In this document: in pieces, positions 36,262 through 44,719 of the stretch | Layout: each line of letters opens with the position of its first letter | Position numbering within the stretch: the first letter of the stretch is position 1 | DNA from: Thalassotalea_F euphylliae | GTDB lineage: Bacteria > Pseudomonadota > Gammaproteobacteria > Enterobacterales > Alteromonadaceae | Reading direction: 5' to 3' | Assembly (NCBI RefSeq): GCF_042682785.1 | Contig: NZ_JBHUIB010000012.1 | Location: forward strand, 620,001-684,000 | Length of the DNA: 64,000 nt | The notes under the pieces: model-generated | Told to the model about the DNA's origin: nothing | What the model saw: only the letters and a program-made list of their open reading frames with translations | The model's database searches: none | Made by a program: the position numbers and the translations under genes

Positions 36262-36359
36262 ATTTTTATGACCGTAAAACTTGTATCTATTCGATTTAAA
36301 ATAAGTTTAGTCATAAAAAATAAGTCTGAAAAATATCTTTTCTCGACCTGCAAAGACGA

Positions 36360-36388
36360 TTGTTTTGAACGCCCATAAAAGCTACAAT
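36360..36388 (+). promoter_or_regulatory. Probable sigma-70 promoter of prfB
   Basis: TTGTTT (36360-36365), 17-base spacer, TACAAT (36383-36388), about 46 bases before the prfB start. Confidence 0.55.
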
Positions 36389-36433
36389 GCCGCTCTTTTT
36401 TGTAGAGCAATTTCGTAAGAGTTTTCGCGCCGA

Positions 36434-37531
36434 ATGTTTGAAGTAAATCCTGTTCTAAATAAAATCAAAGAAATCCGTGAACGTACAGATATGTTGCGTG
36501 GTTATCTTGATTACGACCACAAAGCTGAACGCTTGGTGGAAGTTTCTCGTGAACTAGAGTTACCTGATGTTTGGAACGAGCCAGAAAGAGCACAGGCGCT
36601 GGGCAAAGAGCGCTCGGCATTAGAAGCTGTAGTAGATACGATCAAGAATCTTGATGCTGGCTGTGAAGACGTTGAAGGTTTAGTTGAACTGGCGGTTGAA
36701 GAAGAAGACGAAGATACATTCAACGATGCTGCAGGCGAGGTCGAGGAGCTTGAGCAGCAACTAGACAAGCTTGAGTTTCGTCGCATGTTCTCAGGCGAAC
36801 AAGACGAAAGTGATTGCTACTTGGATATTCAATCAGGGTCTGGTGGTACTGAAGCACAAGATTGGGCTGAAATGCTAATGCGCATGTATTTGCGTTGGGG
36901 CGAGGCGCACGGCTTTAAAACTGAAGTCATTGAAGTAACGGATGGCGATGTAGCTGGCATTAAAGGCTGTACCATTAAGTATTCAGGTGAATATGCTTAT
37001 GGCTGGCTGCGTACTGAAACCGGCGTTCACCGTTTAGTACGTAAATCGCCATTTGATTCAAGTGGCCGTCGCCACACCTCATTTGCGTCAGCGTTTATCT
37101 ATCCTGAAATTGACGACAATATAGAGATTGATATCAATCCAGCAGATTTACGTGTAGATACCTTCCGTGCATCCGGCGCTGGCGGTCAGCACGTTAACAA
37201 AACCGACTCTGCTATTCGTATTACGCATATTCCGACAGGTGCTGTGGTTGCTTGTCAGGCAGATCGCTCACAACACAAAAACCGTGCGACTGCGATGAAG
37301 CTTTTGAAAGCCAAGCTATATGAAATGGAAATTCAAAAGCAAAACGAAGGTAAGCAAGAACTAGAAGACGGTAAATCGGATATTGGCTGGGGTAGCCAAA
37401 TTCGTTCTTACGTTCTAGATGATAGTCGTATTAAAGACTTACGTACGGGTGTTGAAAATCGCAACACGCAAGCCGTATTAGACGGCGATCTTGACCGGTT
37501 TATAGAGGCATCCTTAAAGTCGGGTTTATAA
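36434..37531 (+). CDS. prfB: Peptide chain release factor 2, without programmed frameshift
   Basis: Terminates translation at UGA and UAA. Seen: SPF codon-reading motif in RKSPFDSSGRRH, catalytic GGQ at residues 250-252, Ala246 just before it. 365 aa in one uninterrupted frame. At the place where E. coli has CUU-UGA-C, this gene reads GGT TAT CTT GAT TAC (36500-36514): the extra T, the in-frame stop and the upstream SD-like AGGGGG are all absent, so autoregulation by frameshift is lost. Start ATG at 36434. lysS follows after a 197-bp gap with hairpins. Confidence 0.97.
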   Translation: MFEVNPVLNKIKEIRERTDMLRGYLDYDHKAERLVEVSRELELPDVWNEPERAQALGKERSALEAVVDTIKNLDAGCEDVEGLVELAVEEEDEDTFNDAAGEVEELEQQLDKLEFRRMFSGEQDESDCYLDIQSGSGGTEAQDWAEMLMRMYLRWGEAHGFKTEVIEVTDGDVAGIKGCTIKYSGEYAYGWLRTETGVHRLVRKSPFDSSGRRHTSFASAFIYPEIDDNIEIDINPADLRVDTFRASGAGGQHVNKTDSAIRITHIPTGAVVACQADRSQHKNRATAMKLLKAKLYEMEIQKQNEGKQELEDGKSDIGWGSQIRSYVLDDSRIKDLRTGVENRNTQAVLDGDLDRFIEASLKSGL

Positions 37532-37539
37532 GAATATGC

Positions 37540-37603
37540 GTCGTTATTCATTTGATAACGACATCAAAAGTGCTCACTTACACTTGTAAGCTCCGCGCTT
37601 TTT
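37540..37603 (+). other. Two hairpins after prfB, second terminator-like
   Basis: GTCGTTAT / ATAACGAC (37540-37547, 37555-37562) is a perfect 8-bp stem. Then AAAAGTGC (37566-37573) pairs with GCGCTTTT (37595-37602, one G-T) around an inner CTTACA-CT-TGTAAG hairpin, followed by more T-rich sequence. The second looks like an intrinsic terminator with an internal loop. A third perfect stem, AAAATTGC-AATAA-GCAATTTT, is at 37681-37701, before lysS. Confidence 0.5.
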
Positions 37604-37728
37604 CTTTGTTCTAAAACGAATAAGTTAGCCTATTCGTACAAATAGCAAAGCAAGAGAATTGAAAGAAATATTATTTAACTAAAATTGCAATAAGCAATTT
37701 TAAACATTAACCAAGTTTGAGACTGAAA

Positions 37729-39288
37729 ATGACAGACCAAGCAAATCAAGACGAAAATAAATTAATTGCCGAGCGTCGTGGAAAATTAGCGCAAATTCGA
37801 GAAAACTGTTCGGCTAACGGCCACCCAAACCAGTTTGAACGAAAACACTATGCAGCTGATTTACAAGCTGCACACGGTGATAAAGATAAAGAAACGCTTG
37901 AAGCTGAAACGGAAACGTACAGTATTGCTGGTCGTGTTATGGCGAAACGTGGTCCTTTCTTGGTATTACAAGATATGACTGGTCGCATTCAAGCCTATGC
38001 CGACAAGAACGTTCAAAAAGAAATTAAAGCAAACCTTGGTGGTGTATTAGATATTGGTGACATTGTAGGTGTGACAGGTACTTTGCATAAATCAGGCAAG
38101 GGCGATTTATACGTCAACATGAACGAATATGAGCTTTTAACAAAGTCACTTCGTCCATTACCGGAAAAGTTCCACGGTTTACAAGATACAGAAACTAAGT
38201 ATCGCCAACGCTACGTTGATTTAATTATCAATGAAGATACGCGTAACACGTTCAAAGTGCGTTCTAAAATTGTTGATGGCATTCGTAAGTTCTTAACAGA
38301 GCGTGACTTCATGGAAGTTGAAACGCCAATGCTTCAAACGATTCCAGGTGGCGCAACGGCTAAGCCATTCGTTACACATCACAATGCGTTAGACGTTGAA
38401 ATGTTTATGCGTATAGCGCCGGAGCTTTACCTTAAGCGCTTAGTGGTTGGTGGTTTTGAGAAAGTATTCGAGATTAACCGTAATTTCCGTAACGAAGGTT
38501 TATCAACGCGTCATAACCCAGAATTCACTATGATTGAATTCTACCAAGCATACGCTGACTACCATGACTTAATGAACCTGACCGAAGACATGCTTCGCAC
38601 GTTAGCTGAAGATGTAATGGGTACATCGGTTATTCGTAACACAGTCAAAAACGAAGATGGTGAAGTCGTAGAAGAGAAGTTCTACGATTTCGGCAAGCCG
38701 TTCCAACGTTTATCTATGGTTGATGCGATTTTAAAATACGCTGAAGACGGTGTTGTAACTAGCGACGACGAAGCTGCACTTCGTGATCCAGAGAACAACT
38801 TTGATCAAATCAAAGCGCTTGCTAAGAAAGTTCACGTGAAAGAAGGTGATGCAGCGAAAGTATGGGGCCCAGGTAAGTACATCTGTGAAATCTTTGAAGA
38901 AGTTGCAGAGCACTTACTTGATCAACCAACTTTCATTACAGAATACCCGTGGGAAGTGTCTCCATTAGCGCGCCGTAACGACGAAAACCCATTCATCACA
39001 GATCGTTTTGAGTTCTTCGTCGGTGGTCGTGAATTAGCAAATGGCTTCTCTGAGCTTAACGATGCAGAAGATCAAGCGGCACGTTTCCGTAAGCAAGTAG
39101 AGGAGAAAGATGCTGGTGATGACGAAGCCATGCACTTCGATGATGATTACATTACGGCGCTTGAGTATGGTTTACCACCAACAGCTGGTGAAGGTATTGG
39201 TATCGATCGCTTAGTCATGCTGTTTACCGATTCACCAACGATCAAAGATGTTATCTTATTCCCGCATATGCGTCCTCTAGCTGAATAA
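37729..39288 (+). CDS. lysS: Lysyl-tRNA synthetase, class II
   Basis: Charges tRNA(Lys). Seen: N-terminal OB-fold tRNA-anticodon domain (about 60-150), motif 1 region, motif 2 FRNEGLSTRHNPEFTMIEFYQAY, motif 3 GIGIDRLVMLFTDSPTIKDVILFP. Start chosen at the ATG 37729 (519 aa), the usual MTDQ beginning; a TTG at 37717 would add four residues. The expected C-terminal end is reached. Confidence 0.97.
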   Translation: MTDQANQDENKLIAERRGKLAQIRENCSANGHPNQFERKHYAADLQAAHGDKDKETLEAETETYSIAGRVMAKRGPFLVLQDMTGRIQAYADKNVQKEIKANLGGVLDIGDIVGVTGTLHKSGKGDLYVNMNEYELLTKSLRPLPEKFHGLQDTETKYRQRYVDLIINEDTRNTFKVRSKIVDGIRKFLTERDFMEVETPMLQTIPGGATAKPFVTHHNALDVEMFMRIAPELYLKRLVVGGFEKVFEINRNFRNEGLSTRHNPEFTMIEFYQAYADYHDLMNLTEDMLRTLAEDVMGTSVIRNTVKNEDGEVVEEKFYDFGKPFQRLSMVDAILKYAEDGVVTSDDEAALRDPENNFDQIKALAKKVHVKEGDAAKVWGPGKYICEIFEEVAEHLLDQPTFITEYPWEVSPLARRNDENPFITDRFEFFVGGRELANGFSELNDAEDQAARFRKQVEEKDAGDDEAMHFDDDYITALEYGLPPTAGEGIGIDRLVMLFTDSPTIKDVILFPHMRPLAE

Positions 39289-39310
39289 GCAAATCATCTA
39301 TTCATATATT

Positions 39311-39337
39311 AAAAAGCACCGTATGGTGCTTTTTTTA
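39311..39337 (+). terminator. Intrinsic terminator of lysS
   Basis: AAAAAGCACC (39311-39320) with GGTGCTTTTT (39325-39334), GTAT loop and a T-run. Confidence 0.85.
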
Positions 39338-39491
39338 TCGCTAAGGTTTTTAGTGGATGAAATATTCATGACTTGTATTCTTTGTTTACTAAAATTTTAC
39401 ATCAGATGCTTTTATCAGCGCCTACTTCTGCTATTGTATGGCTAAAGAAAACATCGACTGATGTAAAAAATAATAAGGCAAGGAGAGTACC

Positions 39492-40040
39492 GTGGCATTT
39501 GAAGTTACCTTTGAATTACAAGATTCTGATTTAGAACATTTCAGAGACGTCATGCGCAAAGCGATTGATGGCGCAGCGAATTTAAGTGAGTCAGATATTT
39601 TAGAACACGCCAAAGATTTAAGTATCAGCGTTCAAGGTGATGTTCCTAAGTTTGTCATTGACCGCATTCGTAAACTTGAAGTATTGGTTGCAATGATTGA
39701 AGACAGTGAGTGGAACTTGGAAGGCGAAGAGCGCACTAACGTATTAAGCGCTTTGGCGTATTTCGCTGACCCAGAAGACTTAGTGCCTGATCACATTCCA
39801 GCACTGGGTTACTTAGATGATGCAATCATGATTGAACTCGTTGCGGAAGACTTGAAAGACGATATTGAAGCATTCGAAGAGTTTTGCGCATACCGCGAGC
39901 GTGAAAAAGACCGCATGGGTGACAAAGTCATCACACAGGAAGATTGGCTAGACGCCAAACGTCGTGAGCTTCACAGCCGCATGCGTAACCGCCGTTCAAG
40001 CCGTCGCAGTGGTTCAGGGTTCCGTTCTATTTTTAGATAG
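39492..40040 (+). CDS. YkvA-like (DUF1232) protein
   Basis: 182 residues starting with GTG (39492) behind AGGAGAG. The core ALAYFADPEDLVPDHIPALGYLDDAIMI is the DUF1232/YkvA signature, a small helical membrane-associated fold of unknown function; the N-terminal half is acidic and the last 30 residues are Arg/Ser-rich. Single gene with its own terminator. Confidence 0.85.
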   Translation: MAFEVTFELQDSDLEHFRDVMRKAIDGAANLSESDILEHAKDLSISVQGDVPKFVIDRIRKLEVLVAMIEDSEWNLEGEERTNVLSALAYFADPEDLVPDHIPALGYLDDAIMIELVAEDLKDDIEAFEEFCAYREREKDRMGDKVITQEDWLDAKRRELHSRMRNRRSSRRSGSGFRSIFR

Positions 40041-40064
40041 TCAGTTTGCTAAATTGTCGATATG

Positions 40065-40095
40065 AAAAAGCACCTAATGGTGCTTTTTCTTTTTA
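40065..40095 (+). terminator. Intrinsic terminator of the ykvA-like gene
   Basis: GAAAAAGCACC (40065-40075) with GGTGCTTTTTC (40080-40090), TAAT loop, then TTTT. The stem core is the same as in the lysS terminator at 39311. Confidence 0.85.
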
Positions 40096-40260
40096 TCGAA
40101 GTCGTGACAAGGTTGCAGCGTACTTGTTTACGGTGATAATGATGTGTCTTTTGAGTTTGTAGAATTTAACTCAACAAAAACGTAAATTTTTTTGTAATAA
40201 ATTCCGGTTTTTATTGACTAGAGGTATTAGAAAACAAAATGTGTCCTTTAGGAGCTTGAT

Positions 40261-40527
40261 ATGGAAACCATGGAAAAAGTCATGATCATTTTTGCAATCG
40301 CAAGCAGTATTTTCGCGTTAGCGTGGGCTGATAAACGATTCAACCTTAGCTTGTTTACTCAAGGCTGGATGGATTGCTCTGACGGATTTGGCGGGCAGTC
40401 TAGATTGAACAAAGCGCTTAAAGAAAAATCAGCAGAAGTCGAAGCGTTAAAGCAGCGAGTGGCGACACTTGAGCGCATAGTCACAGACCCTCAAGAGCAG
40501 CTAAAAAGAGAAATAGATAGTTTGTAA
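40261..40527 (+). CDS. Small membrane protein with C-terminal coiled coil (PspB-like layout)
   Basis: 88 residues: one membrane helix (about 6-23), a short polar stretch with a lone Cys, and a coiled coil (about 50-75, LKQRVATLERIVTDP). The layout recalls PspB-like envelope proteins (helix plus coiled coil with RVxxLERI), but it is not close enough to name. AGGAG lies seven bases before the ATG. No neighbour suggests a role. Confidence 0.75.
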   Translation: METMEKVMIIFAIASSIFALAWADKRFNLSLFTQGWMDCSDGFGGQSRLNKALKEKSAEVEALKQRVATLERIVTDPQEQLKREIDSL

Positions 40528-40549
40528 GGTTATCGTTTATTCGAGACAA

Positions 40550-40575
40550 AAAAAGCGCCCATCTTGGCGCTTTTT
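40550..40575. terminator. Bidirectional intrinsic terminator
   Basis: AAAAAGCGCC (40550-40559) with GGCGCTTTTT (40566-40575), six-base loop, T-runs both ways; it serves the small membrane protein gene and slyD. Confidence 0.85.
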
Positions 40576-40592
40576 GTTTTTAGCTAGACGAC

Positions 40593-41105
40593 TTAGTCGC
40601 AGCAGCTTTCGCCTTTGCCGTTGGCATCGCAACAGCTGCTTTCTTTATGAACATGGCCATGCTCTAGCTCTTCGGCTGTGGCTTCTCGGACAGCTAATAA
40701 TTCTACATCAAAGTGCAGGTCGATTCCTGCTAACGGATGGTTACCATCTACCGTGATTTCTGTGTCGTTAACATCAATAACGATAACAGTCTGCTCGCCT
40801 TCATCGGTCGTTGCGCGAAGCTGTGTGCCCACTTCTAAGTCTTCTACACCTTGCATTAACTCTTTTGGAACGGTCTGCACATATTCGTCAAAACGCTCAC
40901 CATAAGCATCTGCTGCAGAGACATCTACTTCAAATGTCTCGCCCGCTTCACGACCCTCAAGTGCTTTTTCTAAACCAGGAATTAAGTAACCAGTGCCTTG
41001 AATAATTTCTAAAGGCTCATGGTCGTATGAACTATCAATGGTTGTGCCTTCACTATCTGATACGGCGTAGTGAAGTTTCACTACTGAATTGTTTGCGATC
41101 TTCAT
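40593..41105 (-). CDS. slyD: FKBP-type peptidyl-prolyl isomerase SlyD
   Basis: Cytosolic prolyl isomerase, chaperone and nickel-metallochaperone (known). Seen: FKBP domain with LHYAVSDSEG, GTGYLIPGLEKALEG, the inserted IF chaperone domain (about 75-125) and NHPLAGIDLHFDVELLAV. The C-terminal metal tail is short but clear: HGHVHKESSCCDANGKGESCCD with paired cysteines, compared with the longer His/Cys tail of E. coli SlyD (196 aa; here 170). Confidence 0.93.
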   Translation of the reverse strand: MKIANNSVVKLHYAVSDSEGTTIDSSYDHEPLEIIQGTGYLIPGLEKALEGREAGETFEVDVSAADAYGERFDEYVQTVPKELMQGVEDLEVGTQLRATTDEGEQTVIVIDVNDTEITVDGNHPLAGIDLHFDVELLAVREATAEELEHGHVHKESSCCDANGKGESCCD

Positions 41106-41117
41106 AAAATTCCCAAT

Positions 41118-42068
41118 TTAGTTGGTCGTAGATTCTGTTTGTAGAGTTAAGCGAATGTCATCATTATCTTTCACACGAATAACATCGTCTGTTGTAAGGT
41201 CGTTACTAATCACAGCTTGGACAAAAAGCTCACCCGTTTTGGTTTGAGTGTGGGCGAGCACATCACCAGCGCCTCGCCAGTTTTCTCCAAGTTGCTTTTC
41301 GATGGCTAAGTCACTAAGTTCGCCATTAACGTTGCCTGTTAATAAAGCCATCATTTTCTTGTTTTTGCCTAAATACTCCATTCTAGCAACGGTTTCTTGT
41401 CCTAAATAACAGCCTTTGGTAAAGCTAATGCCATTCAGCTTATCAACATTGAGCATTTGAGGGACGTACTTTTGAACACTCGCTTCGCTAAGTTGAGGAA
41501 AGCCCGTTGCTAACTCTAATAATGGCCAAGCACTCTGGTCTGCTGCATCTAGATTTAAAGAAGCTATCAGTGCTTTGTGTGTTTCACTGTCCCCAACAAG
41601 CAGATAAGTATTTTCAACGCTCAGTTTTACAAGGGTCAGGTTATCACAATGCGCAACCGGAGCATCATTAGAGGGCATAGTGACGAAGCTATTAGATAAC
41701 TTTTCTGTTACTTGCGTGCCTACTAATAACGATACTGAGAGCTCTGTAGCTTCTTCAATATCTACTTTGGCAAATACACCAAACTTTTTTAGTTCTGGTA
41801 GCGATGAACCTAAACTTGCTTTTGACTGTAATAACAGCAGTTTTTCTTGATGCGAAATGAGTCTAAATACACTAAGCACTTTACCTTTTGCATCACAGTG
41901 GGCACCAATCGTTAAATCATTCTCTTTGTGTAAACTAACATCGCAGGTCACTTGACCTTGGAGGTACTTTACTTGTTCTGGACCATGCAGCGATATGGCA
42001 CTAACGTCAGTTAATGTTATCGCAAAGTTTTCAGGAAAATGGGAGAGGGCGTTTGGCGCTAGGCTCAT
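41118..42068 (-). CDS. ygfZ: Folate-binding iron-sulfur protein YgfZ
   Basis: GcvT-like tetrahydrofolate-dependent protein that supports a subset of iron-sulfur enzymes such as MiaB (known). Seen: KGCYLGQETVARMEYLGK, the conserved K-G-C-Y-x-G-Q-E motif with the essential Cys; GcvT-like fold from LHGPEQVKYLQGQVTCDV. 316 aa. Divergent from sdhE, as in E. coli. Confidence 0.94.
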   Translation of the reverse strand: MSLAPNALSHFPENFAITLTDVSAISLHGPEQVKYLQGQVTCDVSLHKENDLTIGAHCDAKGKVLSVFRLISHQEKLLLLQSKASLGSSLPELKKFGVFAKVDIEEATELSVSLLVGTQVTEKLSNSFVTMPSNDAPVAHCDNLTLVKLSVENTYLLVGDSETHKALIASLNLDAADQSAWPLLELATGFPQLSEASVQKYVPQMLNVDKLNGISFTKGCYLGQETVARMEYLGKNKKMMALLTGNVNGELSDLAIEKQLGENWRGAGDVLAHTQTKTGELFVQAVISNDLTTDDVIRVKDNDDIRLTLQTESTTN

Positions 42069-42192
42069 GGAATACTTCTCGTAAAGTGCTTTGACTAGAA
42101 AGTATAGGCAGTTTCAAAAAAAACAAGCTAACACTGCGAATTTGTTTGTGAAATTGTTAGAATGTGCCATCATTTATTGTGAAGGAATTTTT

Positions 42193-42444
42193 ATGTCATT
42201 AGCTAGTAACAAAGCTCGACTCAAATGGGCTTGCCGTAGAGGCATGTTAGAACTAGATGTACTTTTTATGCCGTTTGTTGATGAGGCTTTTGACCAATTA
42301 ACTGACGAACAACAGAAAGATTTTGAACGCCTGTTAGAGTGTGATGATCCTGAGTTGTTTGCATGGTTTATGGGACATGAAACTTGTGAAGACGAAGCAC
42401 TCAACGCTATCGTGCAAATCATTCTTAACCGCGTCAAGGTGTGA
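42193..42444 (+). CDS. sdhE: FAD assembly factor SdhE
   Basis: Promotes covalent flavinylation of succinate dehydrogenase and fumarate reductase. 83 residues from ATG 42193 with AAGGA upstream. Seen: KWACRRGMLELDVLF (the RGxxE motif) and FAWFMGHE. A longer frame from 42091 has no homologous N-terminus. Neighbours ygfZ and ygfX match the enterobacterial locus. Confidence 0.95.
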   Translation: MSLASNKARLKWACRRGMLELDVLFMPFVDEAFDQLTDEQQKDFERLLECDDPELFAWFMGHETCEDEALNAIVQIILNRVKV

Positions 42445-42895
42445 TGTAAGCATCACACCTGTCGATCAAACTAACGTATTCTTCTTTCTGTTGACACTGT
42501 TATCTAGTGTCACCATTGTTCTTTACTTTACATCACATGCTCTCATATTGTGGCAATGTGTTTTTCTACTTTTTGTTGTTGCTGCATTAGCGCTGAAAAG
42601 CAACTGGCGTTTACTTTTTGAAAAGTCCGGCGTCCAGCTTTCGTTTATAAGCCCTGGTTACTCGGTTGAGTATGACGGTAAAACGTATCGTCTGGGCAAC
42701 ACCAGCCGAATGACATTTTTTGGCTTTTGGTTGTCATTGGAGGCTGATATTGAGGGACAAAAAGGACACAAAATACTGTTGTGCGCGAGCCAGCTGGATC
42801 GCACACAAAAATCATGTCTTGCTCTTTTTATCAAGGCTAGCCAAGTGAAACATCCAAACAATGCTAGTTCGCAGGTGTATGAGGTGAAAGAATAG
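42377..42895 (+). CDS. ygfX: YgfX/CptA-like membrane protein, start uncertain
   Basis: About 150-170 residues: two membrane helices (nt about 42477-42590) followed by a soluble part with NWRLLFEKSGVQLS, a YgfX-like organisation; placed after sdhE as in E. coli. The family match is mostly by layout and context. No ATG, GTG or TTG lies where the homologous N-terminus should begin (about 42445-42460), so the in-frame starts are inside sdhE (ATG 42377 or GTG 42386), or a later internal TTG is used. The end overlaps the convergent nadB end by 32 bases. Confidence 0.6.
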   Translation: MKLVKTKHSTLSCKSFLTASRCDVSITPVDQTNVFFFLLTLLSSVTIVLYFTSHALILWQCVFLLFVVAALALKSNWRLLFEKSGVQLSFISPGYSVEYDGKTYRLGNTSRMTFFGFWLSLEADIEGQKGHKILLCASQLDRTQKSCLALFIKASQVKHPNNASSQVYEVKE

Positions 42896-44468
42896 TTGCG
42901 CCAGAGTTTTCCTGTAGATCTGGATAATCTAGAGTGTAGTGAAGACCTCGGCTTTCTTTACGCTGCATAGCACTGTTGATGATAAGCTCTGCTACTTGAA
43001 CAAGGTTTCGCAATTCTAACAAGTTGTTACTCACTCTAAAGTGGCGATAATAGTCATCTATTTCGCGCTGCAATAATTCAACGCGATGCAATGCTCTTTC
43101 TAGGCGTTTTGTGGTGCGGACAATGCCTACGTAATCCCACATAAACAGACGTAATTCGTGCCAGTTATGCTGAATAACCACTTCTTCATCCGAGTCAGTA
43201 ACGCGACTTTCGTCCCACTTAGGGAGTTTAATGTATTTGTGCGGTGCTTTAAGTGAAGTGGTTATATCTGTGGCTGCTGCTCGTGCGAATACCAAGCATT
43301 CTAATAACGAGTTACTGGCCATACGGTTAGCACCATGCAGCCCGGTATAGGCTACTTCACCAATAGCATACAAGTTCTCAACATCGGTGCGGCCATGTTT
43401 ATCAATCATAACACCACCGCACGTGTAGTGCGCCGCTGGCACTACAGGAATAGGTTGGCGTGTCATGTCGATACCTAGCGATTTAGTCTTTTGATAAATT
43501 GTTGGGAAATGTTGCTTGATGAAGTCTGCCGACTTATGGCTGATGTCAAGGTACATGCAGTCAGCGCCAAGGCGTTTCATTTCATAATCAATGGCACGAG
43601 CAACAATATCTCGTGGTGCTAATTCGGCACGTTCATCAAATTCAGGCATGAAGCGGCTGCCATTTGGTCGGCGTAAAATCGCTCCTTCACCACGCAAGGC
43701 TTCGGTGAGCAAAAATGTTCCTGCTTCTGGGTGGAATAAGCAAGTGGGGTGAAATTGATTAAATTCCATGTTCGCTACGCGACAGCCAGCACGCCAGGCC
43801 ATTGCAATACCGTCGCCGCTTGCTACATCGGGGTTTGACGTATATTGGTAAACTTTAGACGCTCCACCTGTGGCCAAAATTGTTTTGCGTGCGTGGATAC
43901 TTTCAACTTTCTCACTGTTTCGGTTCCATATATAAGCGCCGACACAGTTGTTTTTACCATTACTGTCATGCTGGTTTATTAAGTCGATTGCATTATAGCG
44001 CTCAAACACGCGAATACGGTTATGCTGGTTAATTCGATCGACAAGTGTTTCTTGGACCGCTTGCCCTGTGGCATCTGCAGCGTGGAGGATACGGCGATGA
44101 GAGTGGCCACCTTCACGTGTTAAATGGTATTTTTCGTCACCGTTATCACTCTCTTCTTTATCGAATACAACCCCCTGTTTGATTAACCACTCTAGGCAGG
44201 CTTTGGCGTTTTCAGCCGTGAAACGCACCATCTCTTCATCACAAATTCCGGCGCCGGCAATAAGTGTGTCGTCAACGTGGGAGTCTACACTGTCATTTTC
44301 GTCAAACACTGCTGCGATACCGCCTTGCGCGTAAAATGTAGACCCTTCGTTAATTGGCCCTTTACTAAGAACAATCACATCTGCTGTTTGTGCTAAATGC
44401 AGAGCAAGTGTTAAACCTGCCGCACCGCTACCAATAATCAGCACGTCACAATTATGTTGTTTACTCAT
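42864..44468 (-). CDS. nadB: L-aspartate oxidase
   Basis: FAD enzyme that makes iminoaspartate, first step of de novo NAD synthesis. Seen: N-terminal GSGAAGLTLAL dinucleotide motif, FYAQGGIAAVFDE, REGGHSHRRILHAADATG, ATGGASKVYQYTSNP, GDGIAMAWRAGCRVANMEFNQFHPT, CGGVMIDKHGRT and GLHGANRMASNSLLECLV. 534 aa. Transcribed away from rpoE with a 242-bp divergent region. Confidence 0.97.
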   Translation of the reverse strand: MSKQHNCDVLIIGSGAAGLTLALHLAQTADVIVLSKGPINEGSTFYAQGGIAAVFDENDSVDSHVDDTLIAGAGICDEEMVRFTAENAKACLEWLIKQGVVFDKEESDNGDEKYHLTREGGHSHRRILHAADATGQAVQETLVDRINQHNRIRVFERYNAIDLINQHDSNGKNNCVGAYIWNRNSEKVESIHARKTILATGGASKVYQYTSNPDVASGDGIAMAWRAGCRVANMEFNQFHPTCLFHPEAGTFLLTEALRGEGAILRRPNGSRFMPEFDERAELAPRDIVARAIDYEMKRLGADCMYLDISHKSADFIKQHFPTIYQKTKSLGIDMTRQPIPVVPAAHYTCGGVMIDKHGRTDVENLYAIGEVAYTGLHGANRMASNSLLECLVFARAAATDITTSLKAPHKYIKLPKWDESRVTDSDEEVVIQHNWHELRLFMWDYVGIVRTTKRLERALHRVELLQREIDDYYRHFRVSNNLLELRNLVQVAELIINSAMQRKESRGLHYTLDYPDLQENSGATILSPHTPAN

Positions 44469-44628
44469 AAAAAGCCTTAGAAGTTTGCATGTTACGCCCA
44501 GAATACGTGTATTTCAGCGCGATTTTAGGTTACTCTTACTAGCAGCGAATTTTAGCGTTTTATTCACATTGGGCATAGCCAAAATAAGGCTATTAGCAAA
44601 TAAATAACGAAATTTTTTATATTTTTTC

Positions 44629-44656
44629 GAACTTTCTCGCATACCTGTAGTCATAA
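44629..44656 (+). promoter_or_regulatory. Sigma-E-type promoter before rpoE
   Basis: GAACTT (44629-44634), 16-base spacer, TCATAA (44651-44656). The -35 and the spacing match known sigma-E promoters (GGAACTT, TCTAA-type -10); rpoE is known to be autoregulated. The start codon is 64 bases further on. Confidence 0.65.
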
Positions 44657-44719
44657 CAGTTGCGTTTGTCTTGAGCCAGATGTAAGAAAAAGAAGTTTTT
44701 GTAGGAGAATGTGGCTCAC

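Noticed and set aside
36434..36514. Programmed frameshift in prfB
   Set aside because: Checked codon by codon; the frame is continuous with no TGA and no extra base.
40135..40143. Half of a Fur consensus (GATAATGAT)
   Set aside because: The right half does not match; a chance half-site.
42091..42192. An extended N-terminus of sdhE
   Set aside because: AAGGA precedes ATG 42193 and the family begins there; the upstream part is non-homologous.
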